A stretch of 64,000 bases of DNA from Anaerotignum sp. MSJ-24 (GCF_018918145.1 NZ_JAHLPX010000009.1:62001-126000), one strand, 5' to 3'. Counted from the first letter of the stretch, positions 43,705 to 52,925 are shown. The notes: generated by a model not told the origin, from the sequence alone. Program-made: numbers and translations.

Positions 43705-44109
43705 ATGGATATTGTATTTTCTATTAATAACAATGCTGAAATAATGGTGCTGCCGGTATCGCCGGAATGGGAAATGGCCGAGGATCAAGGCAATGAAACA
43801 TATAATGGACTGTCTTTCAATATTAGAATGATAGGCAATCCCGGACTTAGGACAATGGAACTTTCGTCTTTTTTACCGTCTAAAAGATACCCGTTTGTAA
43901 ATCCGTACGCAGACATTAACCCACAGGCGTATATAGACTTTTTTCGCCGCATAAAGTCTGACAAAATACCGGCAAGAATAGTAATAACAGATAGACAGAG
44001 TGTGGAGCGTCTTAATATGGCAGTCTCGATCGACAATTTCACCTATCAGTACAGGGCCAATGGCGACGCCGATTTTTCGCTGTCAATGACGGAATATTTT
44101 TTTTTATAG
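43705..44109 (+). CDS. Baseplate/tail hub protein (XkdP-like, without LysM)
   Basis: The 134-residue protein has the start pattern EIMVLPVSPEWEM and RYPFVNPYADINPQAYIDFF of XkdP-like proteins. The LysM domain found in longer members is absent. Gene position between tape measure and hub supports the role. Confidence 0.8.
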   Translation: MDIVFSINNNAEIMVLPVSPEWEMAEDQGNETYNGLSFNIRMIGNPGLRTMELSSFLPSKRYPFVNPYADINPQAYIDFFRRIKSDKIPARIVITDRQSVERLNMAVSIDNFTYQYRANGDADFSLSMTEYFFL

Positions 44110-44120
44110 GCGGTGATAAA

Positions 44121-45095
44121 ATGCCAAAAGTAATTTTAAACAGGACAACAGACATAACCCGTTTTTGCGGAAATTTAAGTATAACTGATAACCTGGACAG
44201 TATAACCGTTGAGTTATCATTTACAACGGCGAAAAATCCACAGGACAGATATATAACAGCTGCCAGACCTGTAATAGTACCGGGCGACAAAGTGGACGTT
44301 ATAGGCGATACAAGGACGCTTTTTAGCGGAATAATAACAGAAGTAAGCCTTTCCGGGGAATATAAGGCGCTGGACTATGGTTTTTACTTGTCGAACAATG
44401 ACGTTATTATCCAATTTAATAAGACGTCGTGTGCTACAGCCATTAAACAGCTATGCACAAAAGCCGGCCTGCCGCTTGGCAGCCTGCCTGGACTTCCCGG
44501 AACAATAGACGGCCTGTATATAGAAAAATCTGTACTTGAAATTTTACAGGACATTATAGATACAGCAACAGCAGCAGCGGGGAAAAACTATTTTATGAGG
44601 GTCAGAGACAATGCGCTTAATATATACGAATACCCACAAACGCTGACATTTGCTAAACATAAATTTGAGGCCGGTAATGAAATAGACGTAACCTATGCCC
44701 TGGGAAGTGTTGACGGATCCGACAGCATAACGGATATGAGAAATAATATAATCGTTGTATCAGAGGACAACGGCACGGCAAAGGTACTGGCTACAGCGCA
44801 GAACGCTGCAGCCGTTGCAAAATTCGGTAAGCTGACGAAGACGGTTAAAAAGTCAAGTGACGAAGAAAACCCGGCCACAAAAGCGGCTAATACATTAAAA
44901 GAACTGGGGAACATTAAAACAACTAGGAGTGTAGGCGATATGCTGGGATCAGAGGCAGTCACGGCCGGGGTGCTGTTATTGTTTTCGTCTGATAAGTACG
45001 ATTTAACAGGCGCGTATCTTGTAAAATCAGTAACCCATACATTCGGCGCGGCTCATAGAATGTCGCTTGATCTTGAAAATGCGGAGGCGGTATAA
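44121..45095 (+). CDS. Baseplate hub protein (XkdQ-like)
   Basis: The 324-residue protein resembles XkdQ/gpD: ITDNLDSITVELSF near residue 22, VPGDKVDVIGDTRTLFSGIITEV near 55, and the DLENAEAV end. It would form the central hub on which the tube is built. Confidence 0.84.
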   Translation: MPKVILNRTTDITRFCGNLSITDNLDSITVELSFTTAKNPQDRYITAARPVIVPGDKVDVIGDTRTLFSGIITEVSLSGEYKALDYGFYLSNNDVIIQFNKTSCATAIKQLCTKAGLPLGSLPGLPGTIDGLYIEKSVLEILQDIIDTATAAAGKNYFMRVRDNALNIYEYPQTLTFAKHKFEAGNEIDVTYALGSVDGSDSITDMRNNIIVVSEDNGTAKVLATAQNAAAVAKFGKLTKTVKKSSDEENPATKAANTLKELGNIKTTRSVGDMLGSEAVTAGVLLLFSSDKYDLTGAYLVKSVTHTFGAAHRMSLDLENAEAV

Positions 45096-45374
45096 ATGCA
45101 GGACTATGCTTTAAAAATGGCAAAAGCGGTTAAACAGGAAGGGAGAAAAAACAGAAACGGCCTAACATTTATAATCGGTATTATAAGAAAACAGGAACCA
45201 ATGATAGTTGAAGCCCTGGACGGTGCAGCCGTTTTTACTGAAAATGACAACTTAACATTAACCGAAGGAATGAAAAATAAAATGACGTCGGATCCGGAGC
45301 GAAAGGAATATATAGGCCGCAGAGCAATTATTATAGGTTTGTCCGAAATGGTCACATTTGATGTGTTAGAGTAA
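45096..45374 (+). CDS. DUF2577-type baseplate protein (XkdR-like)
   Basis: The 92-residue protein shows the DUF2577 pattern (Ala-Leu-rich start, GRRAIIIGLSEMVTFDVLE end). It starts directly after the XkdQ-like stop and is placed as in PBSX. Confidence 0.78.
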   Translation: MQDYALKMAKAVKQEGRKNRNGLTFIIGIIRKQEPMIVEALDGAAVFTENDNLTLTEGMKNKMTSDPERKEYIGRRAIIIGLSEMVTFDVLE

Positions 45375-45394
45375 TAAGAAAGGGGGGCTGCATA

Positions 45395-45841
45395 ATGTTT
45401 CCGATCGAAAATAAGACAATCGAAGAGGCGGCAGCAGCCGTCATAAGACCGCGCCCGGTGGAGGAAATAGGACGCAGTATTAAATTTGATTATGATAAAC
45501 GCGAATTTATCTTTTTAAACGGCGTGGCCGAAGAAGTGACACAAGTTGAAGCTGTTAAGCAGTGGCTTGAGCTTATGTGCCGTACTCTTCCGGATAAATA
45601 CGCCGTATACGGTAACAGCGGTTTTGGCATAGAGACAGACGAGATCATAGGATATAAGACACTTCCTAAGGGCTTTTTGTATTCAGAGATACAAAGACAG
45701 ATCAAAGAAAATGCAAAAATACCGCGCTGCATAAAAAGCATAATTAATTTTTCGGCCGAAAACGTGGACGGGGAATTAAACATATATTTTACAGCCGTAC
45801 TTTACACAGGGGAAGAGGTGAACATAAATGCGAACATCTGA
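45395..45841 (+). CDS. DUF2634-type baseplate protein (XkdS/gp25-like)
   Basis: The 148-residue protein has VEAVKQWLELMCRTLPDKYAVY and GIETDEIIGYKTLPKGF, the DUF2634 pattern, related to the gp25 wedge proteins. It overlaps the baseplate J gene by 14 bases. Confidence 0.85.
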   Translation: MFPIENKTIEEAAAAVIRPRPVEEIGRSIKFDYDKREFIFLNGVAEEVTQVEAVKQWLELMCRTLPDKYAVYGNSGFGIETDEIIGYKTLPKGFLYSEIQRQIKENAKIPRCIKSIINFSAENVDGELNIYFTAVLYTGEEVNINANI

Positions 45842-46886
45842 GGATATTTTAAACGATATGCTGGCCGATATGCCTAATACATACGCTAAGTCTATAGGCT
45901 TTCCTGTATATGATCTGCTTAATTCTGTTGCTATTGAAAGCGAAAAGCTGTATATAAGGGCTGACGAGATCGAGGCAAAACTGGATATAGAAAATCTGTC
46001 CGGTGACGAGCTGACAAGGCGTGTATTTGATCTTACGGGCATAGTACGCCGCCCCGCTGTTAAGGCCATAGGAGAAGTTACAGTCACGGGAACTGCTACC
46101 ATTCAGCCGGGTGCGTTATTTTCGACAGTCAATAATATTCTTTTTGAGGCAACGGCCGTAACGATCATTAAAGGTACCGGGAAGGTACCTATACAGGCGG
46201 TAGAGGCAGGAGCAGAAGGAAACGTCGGTACAGGATCCATTATTAAAATACCAGTCTCAATCCCTGGGATAACAGCCGTTACAAATGAAGAACCGACAAG
46301 GAACGGCTACAGAGAAGAAAACGACGAAGAATTAAAAGCCCGTTTCTATGCCGAATTGCAAAAACCAATTGTATCCGGCAATGAGGCCCATTATGAGCGC
46401 TGGGCGCTTGAAGTGGCAGGCGTAGGACGTGCGAAGGCCTTCGGCCTGGCGTTTGGTGATAATACCGTTGAAGTCTGTATAATTGGAAATGACGGTCTGC
46501 CGGCGTCTCCTGAACTTGTGGCCGCTGTTCAACAATATATTGATCCTGGCAGCCAGGGGAAAGGTGAAGGCCAGGCACCGGCCGGGGCATACTGTACAGT
46601 CACGGCAGCAACAGAGAAAAAGTTAAATATAGACGGAACGCTTGTACTTTTAGAAGGATATGAGCTGGCGGCGGTAGTAGAGGCCATAAAAACGAATATA
46701 AAGGCCATACTGCAGGAAAAGGCGTTTAATGTTGACTATATCAGTTACGCCCTTATAGCCAATACGATATTTGACACGCCGGGAGTAATTGACTATAGCA
46801 ATTTAACTATAAACGGCGACGTGGCAAATATACCAGTCGGCAGCCGCGAAGTGGCAACGCTGGGGGCGGTGAATTTAATTGAATGA
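45828..46886 (+). CDS. Baseplate J / gp47-like protein (XkdT)
   Basis: The 352-residue protein matches the baseplate J family: NLSGDELTRRVFDLTGIVRRPA near residue 55, PVEAGAEGN-like AVEAGAEGNVGTGSI near 127, and EENDEELKARFY near 165. It builds the baseplate wedge. Confidence 0.93.
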   Translation: MRTSEDILNDMLADMPNTYAKSIGFPVYDLLNSVAIESEKLYIRADEIEAKLDIENLSGDELTRRVFDLTGIVRRPAVKAIGEVTVTGTATIQPGALFSTVNNILFEATAVTIIKGTGKVPIQAVEAGAEGNVGTGSIIKIPVSIPGITAVTNEEPTRNGYREENDEELKARFYAELQKPIVSGNEAHYERWALEVAGVGRAKAFGLAFGDNTVEVCIIGNDGLPASPELVAAVQQYIDPGSQGKGEGQAPAGAYCTVTAATEKKLNIDGTLVLLEGYELAAVVEAIKTNIKAILQEKAFNVDYISYALIANTIFDTPGVIDYSNLTINGDVANIPVGSREVATLGAVNLIE

Positions 46887-47439
46887 TGTTAAAGAAAGAC
46901 TGATATATAACAATAATAAATTGTACAGAAAAGCCGTTTTCGTCAATGATTTTTATACTGTTGTAGCGATAGTATATGAAAGCCTTCTTTCACGCCTGGA
47001 CGAAGCGGAAAAACAGCTTTTTTTTGATACTATGACACTTCCAGGCATAGAAATTTTTGAGCGGTACCTGGGGATCACGGTACCGGCTGGAACGAGTATT
47101 GAAGAGCGTCGAAACAATGTAAAGGCAAACTGGCTGGCGGCCAGGGGAAAGAAATTCACATTAAAAATGATCCAGGAGATATGCCTGGCCTGGGACAAAG
47201 GGCGCGTTGACGTGTCCTTTACTTCCGGGAAAATAAAGATCGCTTTTCTTGAGATCTACGGCATACCGCCATTTATCGATAATTTGAAAAAAACGATCGA
47301 TAGGATCAAGCCGGCGCACTTGCCGTATGAATTTATTTATCAGCTGCACACCTGGGGCGACGTTAAAACCCATACATGGGACTTTTTTAGAACGAATACA
47401 TGGGAATATGTAAAGAGCGGAGATTGGCAAAACGGATAA
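46879..47439 (+). CDS. DUF2313-type tail protein (XkdU-like, gpI family)
   Basis: The 186-residue protein has the pattern LPGIEIFERYLGI and SIEERRNNVKANWLAARGKKF. The C-terminal third carries repeated Trp motifs (TWGDVKTHTWDFF, NTWEYVKSGDW). The start is a TTG overlapping the previous stop. It links baseplate and fibre. Confidence 0.86.
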   Translation: MNDVKERLIYNNNKLYRKAVFVNDFYTVVAIVYESLLSRLDEAEKQLFFDTMTLPGIEIFERYLGITVPAGTSIEERRNNVKANWLAARGKKFTLKMIQEICLAWDKGRVDVSFTSGKIKIAFLEIYGIPPFIDNLKKTIDRIKPAHLPYEFIYQLHTWGDVKTHTWDFFRTNTWEYVKSGDWQNG

Positions 47440-47451
47440 GGAGGGGAAGAA

Positions 47452-48486
47452 ATGGCAAGCAATACAGAACATTATAATTTAGTAAAGCCTGATTATACGG
47501 ACGCGGCCGACGTTGCACAGCTTAACGGCAATATGGACATTATCGACAATTTAATATGGCAGTTAGCAAATGCAGACGGAGACGAAGAAATATTAGCACT
47601 TCTTAGGCAGATTATAGCCACAGTCGGGGAAACGGCAGACACTGACGGTGATACTATAAGCGGTAGTGTCATGGCAAAACTAAATGCAATATTAGTAAAA
47701 AACACATCACTAATTGATTATATGCCGCTTTTGAATAGTACAATTGGTACAGATAATCCGGTACCTTTAGACACAATAATTTTACAGGCGGTTGTGGGGA
47801 ATGTTTTTGAATATACAACAGCCGGCACCTATATATTACAGATACCTGCAACAGTAACAAAAATAAAAGTAACTGCTTGCGGAGCTGGCGGTGGCGGCGG
47901 CGGTAGCAACGATGGCGGTGGCGGCGGCGGTGGCGGCGAAGCTATAGTTGAACAGGAATATTCTGTTACACCGCAAAGTCAGCTAAGTATAACAATAGGA
48001 GCTGGCGGAGCTGGCGGAAGTGATAATGCAGCCGGTAAAGCAGGCGGTTCAACTGTAATTGGTTCGCTTGTTACACTTAGAGGAGGAAACGGAGGTTCAG
48101 TTGCCAGCCAAGGCAATGCACAAGGAGCTGTAGCTGTTGGAAACGGCGGTGCTGGTGGTAATAGTAAATATGTACCAAGAAGAACTGAAATAACAACGCC
48201 AAGTGGCGATGGAACAAATGGCCTCATAGGTTCGGGAGGAAGTGGAGTTTTACCTGTAGGCAATACTACTGGCACATATGCGTCAGCTGCCTGCGCTGGC
48301 GGCGGCGGTGGCGGCTCAATAGGAAATGGCGGCAATGGGCAAACAGGAAACGGAGGTGGCACTACTCCGACAAAAGGCGGAGGAGGCGGTGGTGGCGGCA
48401 GAGGCTATATAGCATCACAAAACCGAACAGCAGATGGAATTGATGGTGCGCCGGGTTATGCAAAAATTGAATGGGGGTATAAATAA
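47452..48486 (+). CDS. Glycine-rich tail fibre/tip adhesin
   Basis: The 344-residue protein has an N-terminal attachment part (NTEHYNLVKPDYTDAADVAQL, residues 4-24) and, from about 140 on, dense glycine blocks (GAGGGGGGSN, DGGGGGGGGEA, GGNGGSV and others). Such blocks form polyglycine-II sandwiches in the tip adhesins of some phages, with receptor-binding loops between them. It is therefore the likely host-range determinant. Confidence 0.82.
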   Translation: MASNTEHYNLVKPDYTDAADVAQLNGNMDIIDNLIWQLANADGDEEILALLRQIIATVGETADTDGDTISGSVMAKLNAILVKNTSLIDYMPLLNSTIGTDNPVPLDTIILQAVVGNVFEYTTAGTYILQIPATVTKIKVTACGAGGGGGGSNDGGGGGGGGEAIVEQEYSVTPQSQLSITIGAGGAGGSDNAAGKAGGSTVIGSLVTLRGGNGGSVASQGNAQGAVAVGNGGAGGNSKYVPRRTEITTPSGDGTNGLIGSGGSGVLPVGNTTGTYASAACAGGGGGGSIGNGGNGQTGNGGGTTPTKGGGGGGGGRGYIASQNRTADGIDGAPGYAKIEWGYK

Positions 48487-48782
48487 TGTTATACGCTATG
48501 ATAAACGAATACAGAGTTATTGATATTGTTAATGCAGAAACAGCTCCCTCGTGGCCACCTAACCAAATAGGAAACCCAGTTACCGCTATTGAGTGTAGTG
48601 AAGAAGTAAAAATCGGAATGAGTTATAATGAAGAAACGGGCGAATTTTCGGAATATATACCTATGCCAATACCTACACAACTTGACCGCATAGAGGAACA
48701 ATTAAAATTGACATATACAGAAGCGCAGGAACAGGCAGTAGACGCCTACACAAAGGAACTCTTAGATGGGGGGATAATATGA
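48486..48782 (+). CDS. Small tail-fibre associated protein
   Basis: The 98-residue protein starts in the last base of the fibre stop codon (TAATG) and ends with a four-base overlap. It reads MLYAMINEYRVIDIVNAETA and has a C-terminal helix. It may be a fibre chaperone by position; no clear domain. Confidence 0.65.
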   Translation: MLYAMINEYRVIDIVNAETAPSWPPNQIGNPVTAIECSEEVKIGMSYNEETGEFSEYIPMPIPTQLDRIEEQLKLTYTEAQEQAVDAYTKELLDGGII

Positions 48783-48985
48783 CAACTTTTGTTGAAAGTC
48801 TCCGCCGTTTATATTTAAGCGGAAATGTAACAGACGAAAAGCTGGACAGCTTAGAGTCTGCCGGGAAAATAACAGCAGACGAGAAAACATATATAAAAGA
48901 AGGCGGCGGCCCTTCTCCTGATCCAGACCTTGAAGGGCTTAGAACATTTCACAGCGAAGTAATGGGAATGATAGGAGGTGAATGA
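48779..48985 (+). CDS. XkdX family protein
   Basis: The 68-residue protein has the XkdX pattern LRRLYLSGNVTDEKLDSLES and GKITADEKTYI. The role of XkdX is unknown. It sits after the fibre genes as in PBSX. Confidence 0.75.
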   Translation: MTTFVESLRRLYLSGNVTDEKLDSLESAGKITADEKTYIKEGGGPSPDPDLEGLRTFHSEVMGMIGGE

Positions 48986-48986
48986 A

Positions 48987-49430
48987 ATGCCTGATTATGC
49001 AAAAGACGCCGAAACGGTAAGACGACAATTTGATATGCTGCAGGCTGCCGGCGGAGCGCTGGCCTCTGATGAGCCGAAATATATGCCGGAAGTGGCCGTC
49101 ATTGACATTCTGCCGGAATGGATCGCAGACAGCGGCACGCAGAAAAAAGGCACTTACTGTCAGTATAACGGTAATAAATATTATACATCAACGGACATAC
49201 AGCGAATAGAAAATTATAACCCGGAGGCAGCGCCGAATAACTATTATTTGATACCTACGCCTGTAGGCGGGATATATCCGTACGTTATGGGTATGATGTG
49301 TAAAAGAGATATGCTTATTAAGGATCCAAACGGAAAAGTATATAAATGTACCTTAACAGCTGGGGCGACTTATAAATTAGTAAATGAGCCGTCAACGGCG
49401 GCGAGCATATTTGTTGAGGCTGATATTTAG
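48987..49430 (+). CDS. Phage tail-region protein, possibly carbohydrate-binding
   Basis: The 147-residue protein starts at the ATG at 48987 with aggaggtga before it. The middle part TYCQYNGNKYYTSTDIQRIE resembles the CBM5/12-type fold that binds cell-wall sugars. No catalytic domain is seen. It may help host binding. Confidence 0.6.
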   Translation: MPDYAKDAETVRRQFDMLQAAGGALASDEPKYMPEVAVIDILPEWIADSGTQKKGTYCQYNGNKYYTSTDIQRIENYNPEAAPNNYYLIPTPVGGIYPYVMGMMCKRDMLIKDPNGKVYKCTLTAGATYKLVNEPSTAASIFVEADI

Positions 49431-49439
49431 GGGGCTGCT

Positions 49440-49748
49440 ATGGGCACAGTAGAAATTATTAAGACCTTTATATCTCCTGTATGTATTTTGATCCTTGGAA
49501 TATATCTGAATAAGCAAGTGACAAAAACAACGGAGAAAGAGGACACAAAGGAAAAGATGTGGTTATTAACTGTCAGAGGCCTGACGGCTTGTATGTCTCT
49601 TACGCTGCAGCTTGCGGAAGAAATAACAGCAATACATGGTGACGTGGCAGAAAATGAACAGCTTACAGAAAGCATTTTATATGCAAAAAGTATTAAAAAC
49701 GAACTGAAAGATTTTATTAACTCAAAAGCGGTGGAGCATTTTAAATAA
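49440..49748 (+). CDS. Small membrane protein of the lysis region
   Basis: The 102-residue protein has one N-terminal membrane helix (residues 8-23) and a charged helical rest. It lies upstream of holin and amidase and may be a holin partner or spanin-like helper; no domain supports this. Confidence 0.6.
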   Translation: MGTVEIIKTFISPVCILILGIYLNKQVTKTTEKEDTKEKMWLLTVRGLTACMSLTLQLAEEITAIHGDVAENEQLTESILYAKSIKNELKDFINSKAVEHFK

Positions 49749-49761
49749 GGGGGAAATATAC

Positions 49762-50214
49762 ATGAGACAAATAATAGTAGCTACAATCGAAAAAAAGGAT
49801 CAGCACAGTGACTACATATACAAGGAAGGACACAAGATATTAAAAGACGACAACGGACAGCGCTACTTATGTATAAATGAAAAAGGCGAACTTCACGCCT
49901 ATAAGTGGCCGGATCAGGCGTCAGACGAAGGGGACGGCGTTTTTATGGCTACCGACGAAGTAGGAGCAGCAGGCGGCTATCCTGAGATTGACGGCGTTAA
50001 ATATAGAATATGCGGAGCTGGATCGAACTTTGTTTATACAGACACAGAAAGAAAAAATAAAGTGTCTACTGCGGACACAGTTACAGACGACAAAGTGGTT
50101 GTTGTATCTCCTAACAATCCAGAGAAAAAAGAAGCAAGGGAACTCTTACGCGGCATGTATGTAGGACTTGAAAGCACTATGAAAGAGCGTGACAAATGGG
50201 GTGATAGACCATGA
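49762..50214 (+). CDS. Phage protein of unknown function near lysis genes
   Basis: The 150-residue acidic protein begins MRQIIVATIEKKDQHSDYIY. No membrane helix or known domain was recognised. A gggggaaat site precedes the ATG, and the end overlaps the holin gene by four bases. Confidence 0.65.
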   Translation: MRQIIVATIEKKDQHSDYIYKEGHKILKDDNGQRYLCINEKGELHAYKWPDQASDEGDGVFMATDEVGAAGGYPEIDGVKYRICGAGSNFVYTDTERKNKVSTADTVTDDKVVVVSPNNPEKKEARELLRGMYVGLESTMKERDKWGDRP

Positions 50215-50456
50215 CAGAGGCGCTTATCAATATAATTAATAACCTTGCGCAGCTCATAAAGGTGAAAACGCTTGTCACTCTTATATTGACAGTTGTATTT
50301 GCTGTGTTAGCCATTAATGGCGGTATTAACCCAGAACAGTTTTTAACAGTTTTCACGGTTGTTATATCATTCTATTTCGGAACGCAGTATGAGCGAAAGA
50401 CAGCAAATGCGGGGGAGGTGCAACAGAATAATGTCAACTCTTCTAATAGCAATTGA
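50211..50456 (+). CDS. Phage holin
   Basis: The 81-residue protein has two membrane helices (LVTLILTVVFAVLAING and FLTVFTVVISFYFG) and a charged tail, as in small Firmicute phage holins. It overlaps the amidase gene, giving a compact lysis cassette. Confidence 0.8.
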   Translation: MTEALINIINNLAQLIKVKTLVTLILTVVFAVLAINGGINPEQFLTVFTVVISFYFGTQYERKTANAGEVQQNNVNSSNSN

Positions 50457-51207
50457 CGACGGACACGGCAGTGACACAGCGGGGAAAAGGACGCCTTATT
50501 TTAATGACGGCAGCATAATGAAAGAAAACGAATTTAATTCAGCAACGGCAGCACACCTTAAAAAAGCGCTTGAGAGGTGCAATTTTAAAACCCTGTTTGT
50601 GGCCCCGGAGGAAACAGACACACCATTAAACAAGAGGATAACCCGTGCCAATAATGCGGACGCAGATTTCTACATAAGCATACACGCGAACGCCTTCGGC
50701 AATAGTTGGAACAATGCGGAAGGCATAGAGACATATATTTATAATATGGCTGACGTATTAACCAGGAGAGCCGCAGAGCTGATCCAGACCGAACTGATCC
50801 AGGCAACAGGAGCAATAGACAGGGGCGTCAAAGAAAATCCGGAATTATATGTTTTAAATTCCACAAAAATGACGGCTGCACTTGTTGAATGTGGTTTTAT
50901 GACAAACAGAGCAGAGGCCGCCAGGTTAAGGACTGCAGAATATCGCTCGATATGTGCGGAGGCTATTTGCAAGGGTATTTGTAAATACTTCAATATGCCA
51001 TATATCCCAGAGCCTACAGCCTGCAGCTTGATTAAAATAGTAGTTGACGGGACAGAACATATAATAGACGGCTTAGAAGTAACCGACAGCGACGGAAATA
51101 TAACTAATTTTGCGAAAATACGCAGCCTTGCACATTTGCTGGGCTATGATGTAAACAGCGTCGGCGCTATGCCGGTTTTAACTAAGAAGTTTTTAACTAA
51201 GAAGTAA
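50431..51207 (+). CDS. N-acetylmuramoyl-L-alanine amidase (endolysin)
   Basis: The 258-residue enzyme has the Amidase_3 zinc residues: His in DDGHGSD, Glu in MKENEFN, His in ISIHANAF, and catalytic Glu in VECGFMTN. A C-terminal part of about 70 residues (TACSLIKIVVDGTEHIIDG) resembles a copper-amine-oxidase-N/stalk-type domain. The ATG at 50431 has gggggaggtg upstream. It lyses the host wall at the end of the phage cycle. Confidence 0.93.
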   Translation: MSTLLIAIDDGHGSDTAGKRTPYFNDGSIMKENEFNSATAAHLKKALERCNFKTLFVAPEETDTPLNKRITRANNADADFYISIHANAFGNSWNNAEGIETYIYNMADVLTRRAAELIQTELIQATGAIDRGVKENPELYVLNSTKMTAALVECGFMTNRAEAARLRTAEYRSICAEAICKGICKYFNMPYIPEPTACSLIKIVVDGTEHIIDGLEVTDSDGNITNFAKIRSLAHLLGYDVNSVGAMPVLTKKFLTKK

Positions 51208-51213
51208 ACGAGA

Positions 51214-51247
51214 ACAAAGGCGGAGCAAGTCCGCCTTTGTTTTTTTT
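51214..51247 (+). terminator. Terminator at the end of the prophage late operon
   Basis: An 11-bp stem (acaaaggcgga / tccgcctttgt) with loop gcaag is followed by eight Ts. Confidence 0.92.
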
Positions 51248-51265
51248 GATATAAAGCATTTTAAA

Positions 51266-51288
51266 ATAAAGTAACAATAAAGTAACAA
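51266..51288 (+). repeat. attR core, right prophage boundary
   Basis: Exact copy of the 23 bases at 26486-26508, in direct orientation, 19 bases after the late terminator. After excision one copy would remain 230 bases upstream of deoC. Confidence 0.88.
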
Positions 51289-51427
51289 AAAGTAAAAAGA
51301 AGCCTTGAAATACGGGAAAAATTATCCAATAAATTTAAATTTTTGTTAAAATTGAGCTTGGTATGTAATTCCGTATAAGGACAAATGTATATTTTGTTAA
51401 GTTTAATATAAGTACCGATGCGGTTTG

Positions 51428-51456
51428 TTGACACTTTAGATAAAAAATGATACCAT
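51428..51456 (+). promoter_or_regulatory. Promoter of the deoC group
   Basis: A perfect TTGACA and TACCAT lie 17 bases apart, 40 bases before the deoC start. Confidence 0.65.
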
Positions 51457-51495
51457 ATTTTAAAGGCAGTACAAGTGTTTAAACGGAGGTGCAAC

Positions 51496-52134
51496 ATGGA
51501 TAATGCAGAGATTTTAAAGCATATAGACCATACTCTTCTTAAGGCGGTTTCCGACGAAAAGGGAATACTCGATATATGTAAAGAGGCAGTTGAGCACAAA
51601 ACTGCATCTGTATGTATACCGCCATCATATGTTAAGCTTGCAAAGGAAAAATATCCTTCGCTTAACGTGTGTACGGTTATAGGCTTTCCTCTCGGATATT
51701 CCACAACTGCGGTTAAGGTTTTCGAAACCGAGGACGCAGTTAAAAACGGAGCCGATGAGATTGATATGGTAATAAATATCGGTGACGTTAAAAACGGAAG
51801 CTTCGATAAGGTTACCGAGGAAATTTCGGCAGTAAGAAAGGCTGCTGAAGGAAAGATACTTAAGGTTATTATAGAAACCTGCTATCTTACGGAAGAGGAA
51901 AAAATCAGACTTTGCAAATGCGTTACAGACGGCGGAGCCGATTATATAAAAACCTCAACCGGTTTTGGAACTGCCGGAGCACAGAAGGAGGATATTGTCC
52001 TTTTCAAAAACAATATCGGCAAAGATGTAAAAATCAAAGCTGCCGGCGGAATACGCACAAAGGAAGCAATGGAAGAATTTATTGAGCTTGGCTGTGACCG
52101 AATCGGCACAAGCGGAGCAAATTTATTATTTTAA
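51496..52134 (+). CDS. deoC: Deoxyribose-phosphate aldolase
   Basis: The 212-residue enzyme splits 2-deoxyribose-5-phosphate to acetaldehyde and glyceraldehyde-3-phosphate. The Schiff-base Lys lies in YIKTSTGFG near residue 152, with ADEIDMVINIG near 88 and IKAAGGIRT near 180. The ATG at 51496 has acggaggtg upstream. It heads a nucleoside-salvage group. Confidence 0.95.
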   Translation: MDNAEILKHIDHTLLKAVSDEKGILDICKEAVEHKTASVCIPPSYVKLAKEKYPSLNVCTVIGFPLGYSTTAVKVFETEDAVKNGADEIDMVINIGDVKNGSFDKVTEEISAVRKAAEGKILKVIIETCYLTEEEKIRLCKCVTDGGADYIKTSTGFGTAGAQKEDIVLFKNNIGKDVKIKAAGGIRTKEAMEEFIELGCDRIGTSGANLLF

Positions 52135-52152
52135 TTAACGGAGGATAAAATT

Positions 52153-52869
52153 ATGTCAGAATTAAATGTACCTACAGCTCATAACGATGCGAAATACGGA
52201 GAAATAGCAAAAACAGTTCTTATGCCCGGAGATCCCTTAAGAGCAAAATTTGTTGCAGAAAATTTCCTTACAGATGTTAAGCAGTTCAATGGTGTAAGAA
52301 ATATGTTCGGCTACACAGGAAAATACAACGGAAAAGAAGTATCTGTAATGGGAAGCGGTATGGGTATGCCTTCAATTGGTATCTATTCATATGAGCTTTT
52401 CAACTTCTATGATGTTGATAACATTATCCGTATCGGCACAACAGGCGGTATCCATGACGATCTTCAGCTTGGAGACCTTGTTATCGCACAGGGCTCATGC
52501 ACAGATTCAAACTATGCCGCTCATTACAACCTTCCCGGAACATTCGCTCCCATTGCAAGCTATAAGCTTTTAAGAGGTGCTGTTGATGCAGCAGAAAAGC
52601 TTGGCGTTCATTATATGGTAGGCAATGTTCTTTCAAGCGATGTATTCTATGTAGAGGATATGGCAAGAACACTTGCATGGAAGAAGATGGGCGTATTATG
52701 TGTTGAAATGGAATCAGCCGCTCTTTACATGAATGCCGCAAGAGCAGGCAAGAATGCACTTTGCGTACTTACTGTTTCCGATATTCCCGCAAAGGGACTT
52801 GCAACAACAGCAGAGGAAAGACAGAACTCATTCACTAACATGATGAAGGTTGCTTTATCATTAGCTTAA
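52153..52869 (+). CDS. deoD: Purine-nucleoside phosphorylase DeoD type
   Basis: The 238-residue enzyme splits purine (deoxy)nucleosides with phosphate. Motifs: [16 protein letters not shown] near residue 24, [14 protein letters not shown] near 75, GTTGGI, and the ESAALY loop near 183. It lies 18 bases after deoC, feeding it deoxyribose-1-phosphate via phosphopentomutase. Confidence 0.95.
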   Translation: MSELNVPTAHNDAKYGEIAKTVLMPGDPLRAKFVAENFLTDVKQFNGVRNMFGYTGKYNGKEVSVMGSGMGMPSIGIYSYELFNFYDVDNIIRIGTTGGIHDDLQLGDLVIAQGSCTDSNYAAHYNLPGTFAPIASYKLLRGAVDAAEKLGVHYMVGNVLSSDVFYVEDMARTLAWKKMGVLCVEMESAALYMNAARAGKNALCVLTVSDIPAKGLATTAEERQNSFTNMMKVALSLA

Positions 52870-52893
52870 TTAAAAACGATTAATTAAATTTTA

Positions 52894-52925
52894 TTGGGAA
52901 GCTATATGCTTCCCAAACTCTTTTG
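52894..52925 (+). terminator. Terminator after deoD
   Basis: A perfect 9-bp stem (ttgggaagc / gcttcccaa) with loop tatat is followed by a T-rich tract (actctttt). Confidence 0.8.

Larger units (their letters stand above)
26486..51288. mobile_element. 24.8-kb temperate contractile-tail prophage (PBSX/XkdK-type)
   Basis: The element is bounded by a perfect 23-bp direct repeat and starts with a tyrosine integrase. It contains repressor, early genes, HUH Rep, late regulator, packaging, HK97 head, sheath-tube tail, baseplate, fibre and lysis genes in normal phage order. All genes after the repressor lie on the plus strand, and no essential structural gene seems broken, so it may be inducible. It sits in the intergenic space upstream of deoC. 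Confidence 0.95.

Noticed and set aside
47979-48362. 127-codon proline-rich frame on the minus strand
   Set aside because: It is the complement of the glycine codons of the tail fibre gene.
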